DNA of 64,000 bases from assembly GCA_043810345.1 (NCBI GenBank), contig JBDROF010000067.1, positions 1 to 64,000 of the forward strand. The letters are read 5' to 3'. Each line of letters opens with the position of its first letter. Within the stretch, counting starts at the first letter, position 1. The notes beneath the pieces were generated by a model. That model saw only the letters and a list, made by a program, of their open reading frames with translations, did not search any database and had not been told where the DNA came from. Origin of the DNA: QYOJ01 sp043810345 (lineage in GTDB: Bacteria; Bacteroidota; Bacteroidia; Bacteroidales; FEN-979). Positions 17,466 to 25,610 of the stretch are shown piece by piece. Made by a program: the position numbers and the translations under genes.

Positions 17466-18646
17466 TAGACAAAGATACGATTTTTTGTGCTACATACAAT
17501 GGTAACAAACATGGCCCTGTAACTGAATATTCCACCCTTACATCGTCTATCCGGGCCATGGGCGAAGAATTACGTACAGAAGATGTTGATGGCATCGCGA
17601 TGGAAAGCACCGGTATGTATTGGGTTCCTGTGTGGAATATTCTGGAAGAGATGGGATTTCAATTGATTTTGGTTAATCCCTATTTAATCAAGCAAATGCC
17701 GGGGCGCAAAAGCGATGTGAAGGATGCCCAGTGGATTGCTACTTTATTGCATAAAGGGTTGTTGCGAAGTAGCTTGGTCCCCAGAAAGGAAATACGGGAG
17801 CTACGCACTTACAGTCGCCGCTATGTCAAATTGCAGCAACGGCAAACATCGGTACTTCAGGACATGGAACGAACGTTAGAGATTTGCAGCATTCGGATCA
17901 CAAGTTTTGTCAGCAACATCTCCGGTAAAAGTGTATTGAGGGTAATTGAGCAAATTGTTCAAGGAGAAACAGATCCGGATGTTCTGGTCGAGTTAATCCA
18001 TGGTCGGATCGTTAACAAGCACACGAAGCAAAATATAAAAGAATCATTGACCGGATTTATTACAGACCATCATAAGTTTATATTGGAGTTAGCCCTTCAG
18101 GAGTATGAACTGTTAATCAGCCAAAGTAACAAGTGTGTAATAAAGATGGAGGAGTTGTGCAAAGTACACTACAAAGATGAAATGAAGCTGCTTCTGACCA
18201 TACCAGGCATAAGTTATATTTCAGCCATGATTGTATTGGCCGAAACGGGAGCCGATATGAAAGCCTTTGAAAACAGTGGTAAATTTTCCGGCTGGACGGG
18301 ACTGCGTCCAAGAAATGACGAAAGTGCCGGGAAATACAAGAGCACTGCAACCACAAAGGGAAATCGATTTTTGCGGGCTGTTTTGGTTCAAATTGCATGG
18401 GCAGCATCACGTACCAAAGGATCATATTTCAAAGAGAAGTTCAATCGGCTGGCTATGAGAAAGTCCAGGAAAAAAGCCTTGATTGCAATTGCAAGAAAAG
18501 TTGGCGTGGTAATTTGGAATGTACTTTACTACAAACAAGATTATAACCCAGAAAGACTCATTGTTTATGATCCTGGTAAGTTGCAGGCAAAAATATCGTA
18601 CCATCAGAAAGAATGGGATCGTTTGCAACACTTGTTACAACAATAA
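17441..18646 (+). CDS. IS110-family DEDD transposase/recombinase
   Basis: 401 residues, full length and apparently intact. The RuvC-like catalytic residues are D8 (GLDVDKD), E55 (AMESTGMYW) and D92/D95 (RKSDVKDA). The C-terminal Tnp20 domain has LLTIPGISYISAMIVLAETG and the serine-containing ESAGKYKSTATTKGNRFLR. Family enzymes cut and rejoin DNA using a bridge RNA made from the element's own end. The first 24 bases of the gene also form one arm of the left-end hairpin. The gene looks functional; only one copy is in the window. Confidence 0.95.
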   Translation: MKRACGLDVDKDTIFCATYNGNKHGPVTEYSTLTSSIRAMGEELRTEDVDGIAMESTGMYWVPVWNILEEMGFQLILVNPYLIKQMPGRKSDVKDAQWIATLLHKGLLRSSLVPRKEIRELRTYSRRYVKLQQRQTSVLQDMERTLEICSIRITSFVSNISGKSVLRVIEQIVQGETDPDVLVELIHGRIVNKHTKQNIKESLTGFITDHHKFILELALQEYELLISQSNKCVIKMEELCKVHYKDEMKLLLTIPGISYISAMIVLAETGADMKAFENSGKFSGWTGLRPRNDESAGKYKSTATTKGNRFLRAVLVQIAWAASRTKGSYFKEKFNRLAMRKSRKKALIAIARKVGVVIWNVLYYKQDYNPERLIVYDPGKLQAKISYHQKEWDRLQHLLQQ

Positions 18647-18661
18647 AGCGTAAAGGTCGGT

Positions 18662-18669
18662 TATCTTTG
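18662..18669 (+). promoter_or_regulatory. Outward -7 box at the right end of the IS element
   Basis: TATCTTTG, an exact TAnnTTTG match 16 bp after the transposase stop, pointing out of the element. In a circular intermediate it would read across the joined ends into the left-end hairpin, as reported for junction promoters of IS110 elements. It could also read toward nfo. Confidence 0.4.
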
Positions 18670-18740
18670 TGGTGGCTTATAACCCCGTATACAAATTGAC
18701 CAAAGCAACTTGTCCTGAAAAGGACTTTAAGAACACAGAC

Positions 18741-19014
18741 ATGAGTTAATGCCAAGCTTGAGTTTGGCTAAGCTCGCAGGAGAAACTCGCATACCAAAGG
18801 CGATAATTATTGGTTAGGATTTTTAGGAGAAAGGTAATAGGTTTTCTTATCCATACAGACTTCACCACAAAGACCGAAGACACAAATTCTCTGGGTCACT
18901 TAGTAATCCAGATCCAGTAATCCAGCATCCAGGATCCTGCATTTCACCATTTCGCTACCTCGCTACCTCGCTATTTCACCATTTTCCTTATACTTGCAAC
19001 AAAATCCCAGGACC
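18741..19014. other. Gene-free stretch between the IS element and nfo: stacked dispersed repeats
   Basis: No gene is seen. 18751-18790 has inverted words (gccaa...ttggc; gagttt...aaactc) that could fold. 18861-18885 has the accacaaagaccgaagacac word. 18901-18940 has tandem atccag/atcctg words. 18942-18981 is five octamers (tttcacca, tttcgcta, cctcgcta twice, tttcacca). tatacttg at 18989-18996 is a 7/8 match to the -7 box and probably serves nfo. Confidence 0.6.
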
Positions 19015-19851
19015 ATGAAGTATATCGGAGCCCATGTGAGCGCCGCCGGAGGGGTGGAGAATGCACCGGTGAATGCATTTGAGATCGGCGCGAAAGCGTT
19101 TGCCCTCTTTACCAAGAACCAGCGACAATGGTTTTCTCCGCCGCTTACCAGCGACAACATCTCCCGGTTCAAAGCGAACTGCGAAAAGTACAATTTCCTG
19201 TCAAAGCATATCCTGCCCCACGACAGCTACCTGATCAACCTGGGAAATCCTGAGCCGTCAGCCCTGAAAAAATCTAGGAGTTCGTTCCTCGATGAGATGA
19301 AACGGTGTGAGCTGCTGGGGCTCGACCGGCTCAACTTTCACCCGGGCAGCACGCTGAAGCAGATTACCGACGAGGCCTGCATGAAGTTGATTGCCGAGTC
19401 GATTAACATGGCCCTGGATAAAACCAAAGGGGTGACTGCCGTCATTGAAAATACGGCCGGACAGGGGAGCAACCTTGGATTTGAGTTTGAGCAACTCGCT
19501 TTCATGATCGATCATGTGGAGGATAAAAGCCGGGTGGGGGTTTGTGTCGATACCTGCCACTCCTTTGCAGCCGGATACGACCTCAGCACCGACCAGGGTT
19601 TTGATGAGACATTCCGTCATTTCGACGATGTGATCGGATTTAGCTACCTCTGTGGGATGCACCTTAACGATGCCAAAAAACCCCTGGGAAGCCGGGTCGA
19701 CCGCCACGAGAGCATTGGGAAAGGGACACTGGGCCTGAAGGTCTTCAAACGGATCATGCACGATCCCCGGTTTGACGACATGCCGTTGATCCTGGAGACA
19801 CCGGACGAGACGATCTGGACGGAGGAGATCAGGTTGCTTTACAGCCTGTGA
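19015..19851 (+). CDS. nfo: Endonuclease IV (AP endonuclease)
   Basis: Cuts DNA 5' of abasic sites in base-excision repair; 278 residues from the ATG at 19015. A TTG seven codons upstream would overlap the likely promoter. The family motifs are YIGAHVSAAGG, LNFHPGS, IENTAGQG, GVCVDTCHSFAAGYD, HLNDAKKPLGSRVDRHE and the terminal ETP. Together these supply the three-zinc site. The gene follows the IS element and a repeat cluster and appears intact. Confidence 0.96.
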   Translation: MKYIGAHVSAAGGVENAPVNAFEIGAKAFALFTKNQRQWFSPPLTSDNISRFKANCEKYNFLSKHILPHDSYLINLGNPEPSALKKSRSSFLDEMKRCELLGLDRLNFHPGSTLKQITDEACMKLIAESINMALDKTKGVTAVIENTAGQGSNLGFEFEQLAFMIDHVEDKSRVGVCVDTCHSFAAGYDLSTDQGFDETFRHFDDVIGFSYLCGMHLNDAKKPLGSRVDRHESIGKGTLGLKVFKRIMHDPRFDDMPLILETPDETIWTEEIRLLYSL

Positions 19852-20153
19852 GGGTGTGAGGGGCATGGTATGATGAGGGGCGGAATGCTCTCACCCACAA
19901 TGAAGCGTTTGATCTCGATGGCCATTTTATAGGATATGGCAGCCAGAAGCTCTCCGGCCAGCATGGCTGAACTGGTGGTGATGAATAAGACGATCCACCT
20001 CTGTTCCCCGGCTGGCAAAGTTAAACTTTCTGTCCATAATACGAGGCCACTTCACCATTTCACCATCTTTCATGCAACCAAAAGTGCCACCTTCTTGTCT
20101 CTTTTAAATCAAAAAGGTTATCTTTGTTGATCTTAACTTAAATAGGTAGATAT
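19852..20153. other. Intergenic region with the subtilase promoter
   Basis: No confident gene. On the minus strand a start-less open stretch between about 20045 and 19851 reads WIVLFITTSSAMLAGELLAA and on to the nfo 3' end. It could be a relic of a membrane protein, but I recognise nothing. 20049-20065 holds two ttcacca-type octamers. TATCTTTG at 20119-20126, with TTG about 20 bp upstream, is a good promoter for the gene starting at 20154. Confidence 0.5.
20119..20126 (+). promoter_or_regulatory. -7 box of the S8 protease promoter
   Basis: Exact TAnnTTTG match (TATCTTTG) 27 bp before the ATG, with a TTG about 20 bp upstream. Confidence 0.65.
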
Positions 20154-23100
20154 ATGACTTTACGATCAGTTCTTCTGGCGGCGTGTGTTTCGGTTGCAAC
20201 AATCCTTATAGCACAATCCCAATCGGATGAGTTTACCCTCTATTTCAAAACGGGGACGGTAGTGCCCGAAGCCAACGCAGAGGTGTTTCTCTCCTCCTAC
20301 AAGGCAATAAACGAGACTCTCTATGACGGGCAGTTCTTCAAGATCATCCAGTTTGCTGATATTCCCACTGAAGAGGTAAAACAAACGCTCTCGGAAGCAG
20401 GTATAACCTTACTCGATTACCTTCCGCAGAAGGCCTATTTTGCGGCTTTCCAAAAACATTTTAATACAGACGCACTGAACGGTACAGGTATCCGGAGCAT
20501 TTTGCCTGTAGCTATTGATTATAAGCTCTCCCCAGATCTCTACGAAGGGAATGTGCCCGATCACGCCATCCTGGAGAACGGATCAATCCAGGTATTGGTA
20601 AACTATTATCCCAATCTCGAACCGGACCAGGTTGTAGCCGATTTGCAGGCGGCCGGTCTTACGGTCATCCATCGGGATGATTTCGGGAACTATATCCATG
20701 TCGCCTTGCCTGTTAGTGAGATCCGTACGGTGGCGTCACTGCCGTTTGTCTCTTTCATGGAGCCCATATACCCGGAACCGGAACCGGAGAATTACACCGG
20801 CCGAACGCTTCACCGTACCAGTGCTATCGCCACCGATTATGGAGCAGGACGCCATTACAACGGAACCGGAGTGCATGTAGAGTTGCAGGACGACGGGATC
20901 ATTGGTCCACACATCGATTATGAAGGGAGGATCCTTGGGCAATTCCTGGGCTACAACAGTGGAAATCACGGAGATCATTGTGCCGGAATCATCATGGCTG
21001 CAGGTAACGTAGATCCACTTGGAAAAGGCCAGGCCTTTGGCGCTGAACTTTACGTTTATGGCGCCTCTCCCAATTATCCAGGATTCAATGCCATTCCACA
21101 GGATTATGGAAACCTGGGGATCAGGATAACCTCTACCTCTTATAGCAATGGTTGCAACGCTGGCTATACCTCCCTTGCCCGTACCCTGGATCAACAGGTG
21201 CGGATCTATCCTTCCCTGATGCATGTCTTCTCAGCCGGTAACAACGGTACCAGCAATTGCGGATATGGGGCGGGTGCCGGCTGGGGGAATGTCACGGGTG
21301 GACATAAAATCGGAAAGAACGTGATTGCTGTTGCTAATGTAGATTACCTTGATCAGCTCGCCAACTCAAGTAGCCGGGGACCGGCACACGATGGCCGGAT
21401 CAAGCCCGATCTGGCAGCGAAAGGATCCAGTGTATATTCTACTGTCGATCCTAATAGCTACGCCTTGAAATCAGGCACTTCCATGTCCTGTCCGGGTGTT
21501 GCAGGCACTCTCGCACAGCTTTTTCAGGCTTACAGAGAGCTCTACAACGGGAATGACCCCATGAGCGGACTGATGAAAGGGATCCTGCTGAATACCGCCG
21601 AGGACCTCGGGAATCCGGGTCCTGATTTCAAATTCGGCTGGGGCCGCATCAACGCGCTGCGGGCTGTTCAGGTGATTGAAGAGGCCCGCTTTGATTCTGG
21701 CATCCTGAACCAGGGACAAACCCTCACCCATTCCATCAATGTCCCGGCCAATGTAGCTCAGTTGAGGGTAATGGTTTACTGGACCGACTACGAAGCAACG
21801 GTCAATACCACCTGGGCCCTGGTGAACAACCTGGACATGACCCTCACCGACCCCTCCAGTACCACCTGGCTTCCCTGGAAGCTCAGCCACTATCCCAACC
21901 CCGACAGTCTCAACCTGCCGGCCTTCCGGGGCGTTGACGACCGGAACAACATGGAGCAGGTTACCCTGGATGATCCGGCTGCCGGTACTTACACAGTCGA
22001 CGTGGAAGGCTTCGTCGTGCCCCAGGGACCACAGACCTATTACGTGGTGTGGGAGTTCATCTCCGATGAGGTGATCCTGATCTACCCGATTGGCGGCGAG
22101 TCGCTGGTACCCGGTGAGACGGAGACGATCCGCTGGGATGCCTTCGGCTTGAGCTCTCCCTTCACCCTGGAGCTCTCCCTCGATAACGGCCTGAGCTGGG
22201 ACACCATCGCTCAGGCCATTGCGGGAGGAACCAGATACTATAGCTGGACGGTACCTCCGGCAGCCACCGGAGAAGCGCAGGTCAAAATCACCCAAGGTTC
22301 CTCTGTGTCGCAATCGGAAGCCCCTTTTTCCATATTCGGCGTTCCCTGCAACCTCCAGGTCGACTGGGCATGCAGCAGTACCGTACACCTAAGCTGGAGC
22401 CCTGTGATAGGTGCCACTTCCTATGAGGTATTCAAATTGGGTGAAAAATATATGGATTCCATTGGGGTGACAACCGTCACCTCCTTCATTGCAGAGGATA
22501 CCAACACCGTCACCAATTCGTGGTTCAGCATCCGGGCGATCGGTCCTGACGGAGCCCTTAGCCGCCGGGCCATAGCGGTTGAAAGGCAGTTAGGCCTGTT
22601 TAATTGCTACCCCACCGATGCCATGATGGCATCTATTCCGACAGCCGGATGGGGTTTGTACCAATCTGGTCTGATGGACCTGTCGGCTGTTACAGTCACG
22701 GTGGAGGTGCACAATTTCGGCACCGAGGCCATCGTAGATCTCCCTCTGAAATATCAGCTGGGGAATAACACGGTGGTTACCGAAACCTATACCGGGACCA
22801 TTGATCCGGATTCAACTATCATGTACAGCTTCATCGAAACCATCAACCTCTCCTCCCCGGGATCCTATACCTTGAAGGCCTGGGTCGATTATGCCCCCGA
22901 CCAGAATCCCGCAAACGATCTGCTGGAGATCCCTATTGAGGTGGTTGATGGAATAACCGTTTCATTCGGGTACGAACAAACCTTTGATACCTGGACCAAA
23001 TGTTATTCTGCACCGGCCTGCGAACTTATTGTCTGCGACCTGGAGGAGGGCTGGGTGAATCTGGCCAACGATGTGTACGACCAGCACGACTGGCGGACCT

Positions 23101-23792
23101 ATTCCGGATCAACACCTTCTCCTAATACAGGCCCCCAGGCGGATCATACCACAGGTACCTCCGATGGCCAGTATCTATACATGGAGCCATCATCCTACTG
23201 CCTGAATAAAGAGGCCCTTATCATCACCCCGTGCATGGATCTGATAAATGGTGTTTTGCCAACCCTTACACTTTGGTATCATGCCTGGGGGCCCGACATC
23301 GGTCAGTTTCATGTGGACCTCTTTGACGGATCAGCCATCACGACAGATATCGTCTCTCCTATTCTCGGCAACCAGGGGAATGAATGGAAGGAGCTGGAGA
23401 TCGATCTCTCTCCCTGGAACGGACAGGTGGTCGCACTTCGGCTCAGGGGGATTACCACCTGTGCCCAGTACGGGGATTTTGCCATCGACGACATCGCCAT
23501 CGCGGATATCACGGCCACAGATCCCGGCCAGAAAGGATTGACCAACCGCCTCCGGGTCTATCCAAATCCCAGTTCCGGCCAGGTGACGATTTCTCTGACA
23601 GGGGCAGGAGAGCAATCCTATATCCTGCATATCGTCGATCTGTTCGGACGTGAAGTGATGACGAAGCAGCTAAACACTTCTGATGGTAATCTACGGGAGC
23701 TAGTCAACCTTTCAGGACTACCTGCCGGTATTTACGTGGTACAGCTGATCTGTGATGCTGAAGCCTTTCAGGCGAAGCTGACGATCCGATAA
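20154..23792 (+). CDS. Secreted subtilisin-like (S8) protease with T9SS sorting domain
   Basis: 1212-residue exported protease. Domains in order: signal peptide (1-20), N-terminal prodomain-like region, S8 catalytic domain, beta-sandwich region, a CARDB-like segment (about 845-930), a MAM/jelly-roll-like segment (about 945-1120) and a type IX secretion C-terminal domain starting LRVYPNPSSGQVTISL. The triad is Asp near 245 (VELQDDGIIG), His near 271 (NHGDHCAGI; HGTHVAG in typical subtilases) and Ser near 442 (SGTSMSCPGVAG). It is expected to cross the outer membrane through T9SS and stay on the surface or be released. No T9SS machinery gene lies in the window. It probably degrades extracellular protein and would feed the S46 peptidase, though that link is inferred. 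Confidence 0.93.
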   Translation: MTLRSVLLAACVSVATILIAQSQSDEFTLYFKTGTVVPEANAEVFLSSYKAINETLYDGQFFKIIQFADIPTEEVKQTLSEAGITLLDYLPQKAYFAAFQKHFNTDALNGTGIRSILPVAIDYKLSPDLYEGNVPDHAILENGSIQVLVNYYPNLEPDQVVADLQAAGLTVIHRDDFGNYIHVALPVSEIRTVASLPFVSFMEPIYPEPEPENYTGRTLHRTSAIATDYGAGRHYNGTGVHVELQDDGIIGPHIDYEGRILGQFLGYNSGNHGDHCAGIIMAAGNVDPLGKGQAFGAELYVYGASPNYPGFNAIPQDYGNLGIRITSTSYSNGCNAGYTSLARTLDQQVRIYPSLMHVFSAGNNGTSNCGYGAGAGWGNVTGGHKIGKNVIAVANVDYLDQLANSSSRGPAHDGRIKPDLAAKGSSVYSTVDPNSYALKSGTSMSCPGVAGTLAQLFQAYRELYNGNDPMSGLMKGILLNTAEDLGNPGPDFKFGWGRINALRAVQVIEEARFDSGILNQGQTLTHSINVPANVAQLRVMVYWTDYEATVNTTWALVNNLDMTLTDPSSTTWLPWKLSHYPNPDSLNLPAFRGVDDRNNMEQVTLDDPAAGTYTVDVEGFVVPQGPQTYYVVWEFISDEVILIYPIGGESLVPGETETIRWDAFGLSSPFTLELSLDNGLSWDTIAQAIAGGTRYYSWTVPPAATGEAQVKITQGSSVSQSEAPFSIFGVPCNLQVDWACSSTVHLSWSPVIGATSYEVFKLGEKYMDSIGVTTVTSFIAEDTNTVTNSWFSIRAIGPDGALSRRAIAVERQLGLFNCYPTDAMMASIPTAGWGLYQSGLMDLSAVTVTVEVHNFGTEAIVDLPLKYQLGNNTVVTETYTGTIDPDSTIMYSFIETINLSSPGSYTLKAWVDYAPDQNPANDLLEIPIEVVDGITVSFGYEQTFDTWTKCYSAPACELIVCDLEEGWVNLANDVYDQHDWRTYSGSTPSPNTGPQADHTTGTSDGQYLYMEPSSYCLNKEALIITPCMDLINGVLPTLTLWYHAWGPDIGQFHVDLFDGSAITTDIVSPILGNQGNEWKELEIDLSPWNGQVVALRLRGITTCAQYGDFAIDDIAIADITATDPGQKGLTNRLRVYPNPSSGQVTISLTGAGEQSYILHIVDLFGREVMTKQLNTSDGNLRELVNLSGLPAGIYVVQLICDAEAFQAKLTIR

Positions 23793-23815
23793 AGACAAAT
23801 GCCAAAAGCCTTACT

Positions 23816-24283
23816 ATGAACACACCGAAAATCTTTGAATGGTCCCGGATCGTTGGGATCAGCACAGGGATCTTTTTTGCCTACTTTCTTGGGAACGGAG
23901 ACCCACAACAAACTCTTCACAACATGAGTTTCTTTGTAATCGTGGTCATGGCCGGACTGACCGGCATTGAAGGACTCTTCTTCGGAAAAGCTTCCGCCGA
24001 ATCGATGGGAAGAAAGAACGACCCTCAGTACCAGAAGCAGTCGGGAGGCGCCAACCTGGCGTTTGCCATCACCGCCTTGCTGGTCTTCATCTTCAACTGG
24101 GGTCTGTATGCCGATGCTACCATCCTGATCGCTACGCTGATCTTCTTTGTAATCTCTGCGACGATTCATGCCTGGGATATCTTCGCGACGAAAAACCGTT
24201 CCCTGAAAAATGCGCTCCGGCCTCTGCTGACCTTCACCCTGCTGGCCGCCTGCGCCTGGCCGCTGATTGGAAGCCTGACATGA
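23816..24283 (+). CDS. Small four-helix membrane protein of unknown function
   Basis: 155 residues with four hydrophobic segments (about 10-27, 39-56, 78-112 and 131-150) and a conserved-looking loop DPQYQKQSGGANLAFAI. It resembles small uncharacterised membrane proteins grouped as DUF6790, but I am not certain of that name. It follows the subtilase by 23 bp on the same strand and may share its transcript. No function can be assigned. Confidence 0.7.
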   Translation: MNTPKIFEWSRIVGISTGIFFAYFLGNGDPQQTLHNMSFFVIVVMAGLTGIEGLFFGKASAESMGRKNDPQYQKQSGGANLAFAITALLVFIFNWGLYADATILIATLIFFVISATIHAWDIFATKNRSLKNALRPLLTFTLLAACAWPLIGSLT

Positions 24284-24614
24284 TGGGTTTACCAGGCAGC
24301 TCCTGGATACTGAATCCTGGATGTCATAGCGATGCGGAGACCACACCTTAGCATGGCTGGATTCTGGATCTTTGTCATTATTACAAGAATCACTGTATTA
24401 ATATTTGTTTTTTTACAAATGTTTTAGAAGTGGCAACCGGAAATAGAACGTTGAAGGGGAAATTCGTCAAATGACCATGAGATTATGCGAGCCGAGCTGC
24501 AATTAATGGCGGCTCAAACGAACGGATAGGAAAAACCATATGCCACTCATGATGGTTCAAGTAGACTGCAGACTTAAAATTGTAAATCCCAAATCGAATT
24601 AATCGGAGATCGAG
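24284..24614. other. Gene-free stretch with dispersed repeats
   Basis: 331 bp without a credible gene. 24299-24370 has atcctggat/ctggattctggat words and gtcatagcgatgcggagacc, the same family as in the alcohol dehydrogenase insertion. A small hairpin (atttgt-tttttt-acaaat, about 24402-24419) could be a weak terminator. The end, 24592-24625, carries two 16-mers containing aatcggagatc that run into the epimerase stop codon. Confidence 0.5.
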
Positions 24615-25610
24615 TCAATCGGAGATCAATCCCGCCTTATTCTCCCTGAACCACGCAATCGCCTCCCGGATCGCTGTTTCGATGGATGTTTGAGGAAGGG
24701 CCAAGGCATCTACTGCTTTTTCCCCTGAGTAGTAGTTGTTAAGGCAGAGCAGCCGGGCGTTTACGAGGCTGAGAGGAGCAGGCTTCCGGAAAAGTTTTTC
24801 AAAGAGGGTTCCAAACGCACCGATTGTTTTTAATACCCCTCCGGGCAATCCCAGATAGGATGGGGTCTCTCCGATGACTTTGTTCAGGAGTGCAAAAAAT
24901 TCCCGGTAAGAAAGGTTTTCATTGGCCAGTAGGTAGCACTCGCCGGTGCGGCCCATGGTAAGGGCATTGCAGGTAGCCACCGCGGCATCCCGCACATGGA
25001 TGAAATTTTTCCCTCCCGGAGGAGTCGGCTGGATCCGCTTACCCATCCCCATCACAATGATCTGCCCGCTGCTGGGTTTGTTATCGTAAGGCCCGATCAT
25101 GAAGGTGGGATTGACCACCACCGCCGGTAAGTTGTTTTGCTCTACCTCAGCCAGCACAGTTTGCTGGGCGACAAACTTGCTGATCATGTACCCCGAACCA
25201 ATACGAAATCCATTGAATTCGAAGAGTTCAGTACCCGGCTTTTCTCTGGTCCCGTTCCCGAATGCGTTGGCTGAACTGACACAGACAAATCGTTTCACCG
25301 CATGCTTTTTCACCGCCTCGATCACATGCTTTGTTCCGGTCACATTCACCGGTTCGTAATGGTCGTAGGTGGTCGGCCATTGGCTTGTATTTGCTGCAGA
25401 GTGGATGACGTAATCGCACCCTTTAACTGCCCTGTCGACCGCTTCCGGATCCAGGATGTCGCCGTTGATCCGTTCAAATTCAACACCCTGCAAACCGGAA
25501 AGATCACTGGTTTCGCGGGCAAAGATCCGCACATCGTATCCCCTGTTCACCAGCTCCCTGACCACGTTCGCCCCAAGTAGTCCGTTTGCTCCTGTGACTA
25601 TAACTTTCAC
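24615..25610 (-). CDS. NAD(P)-dependent epimerase/reductase (dihydroflavonol-reductase-like)
   Basis: Extended short-chain dehydrogenase of 331 residues. The Rossmann motif TGANGLLGANVV is at residues 6-17, with DYVIHSAANTSQWP, CVSSANAFGNG and the catalytic YMISK. The best general match is the DFR/HpnA-like group; the substrate is unknown. The GTG start overlaps the stop of the DUF2062-SDR gene by the sequence GTGA, so the two are translationally coupled and may act in one pathway. The last residues (GLISD) and the stop lie in a repeat, suggesting that the original C-terminus was replaced. Confidence 0.85.
   Translation of the reverse strand: MKVIVTGANGLLGANVVRELVNRGYDVRIFARETSDLSGLQGVEFERINGDILDPEAVDRAVKGCDYVIHSAANTSQWPTTYDHYEPVNVTGTKHVIEAVKKHAVKRFVCVSSANAFGNGTREKPGTELFEFNGFRIGSGYMISKFVAQQTVLAEVEQNNLPAVVVNPTFMIGPYDNKPSSGQIIVMGMGKRIQPTPPGGKNFIHVRDAAVATCNALTMGRTGECYLLANENLSYREFFALLNKVIGETPSYLGLPGGVLKTIGAFGTLFEKLFRKPAPLSLVNARLLCLNNYYSGEKAVDALALPQTSIETAIREAIAWFRENKAGLISD

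Larger units (their letters stand above)
17344..18740 (+). mobile_element. IS110-family insertion sequence
   Basis: One DEDD transposase gene with about 100 bp of non-coding left end and a right end of similar length. The limits are my estimate. The 8-bp word acacagac occurs at 17344-17351 and again at 18733-18740, giving an element of about 1.39 kb, normal for the family. IS110 elements have no classical terminal inverted repeats and leave little or no target duplication, so the repeated word could mark the recombination core or be chance. The element sits between two divergent host genes without breaking either. Confidence 0.75.

Noticed and set aside
18741..18790. tRNA or small RNA gene in the folded sequence after the IS element
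   Set aside because: Short inverted words only; no cloverleaf, no TpsiC-like box and no promoter specific to it.
21471..22388. 305-codon antisense ORF inside the subtilase gene
   Set aside because: It is a shadow of the coding frame opposite; the sense frame has the catalytic motifs and this one has none.
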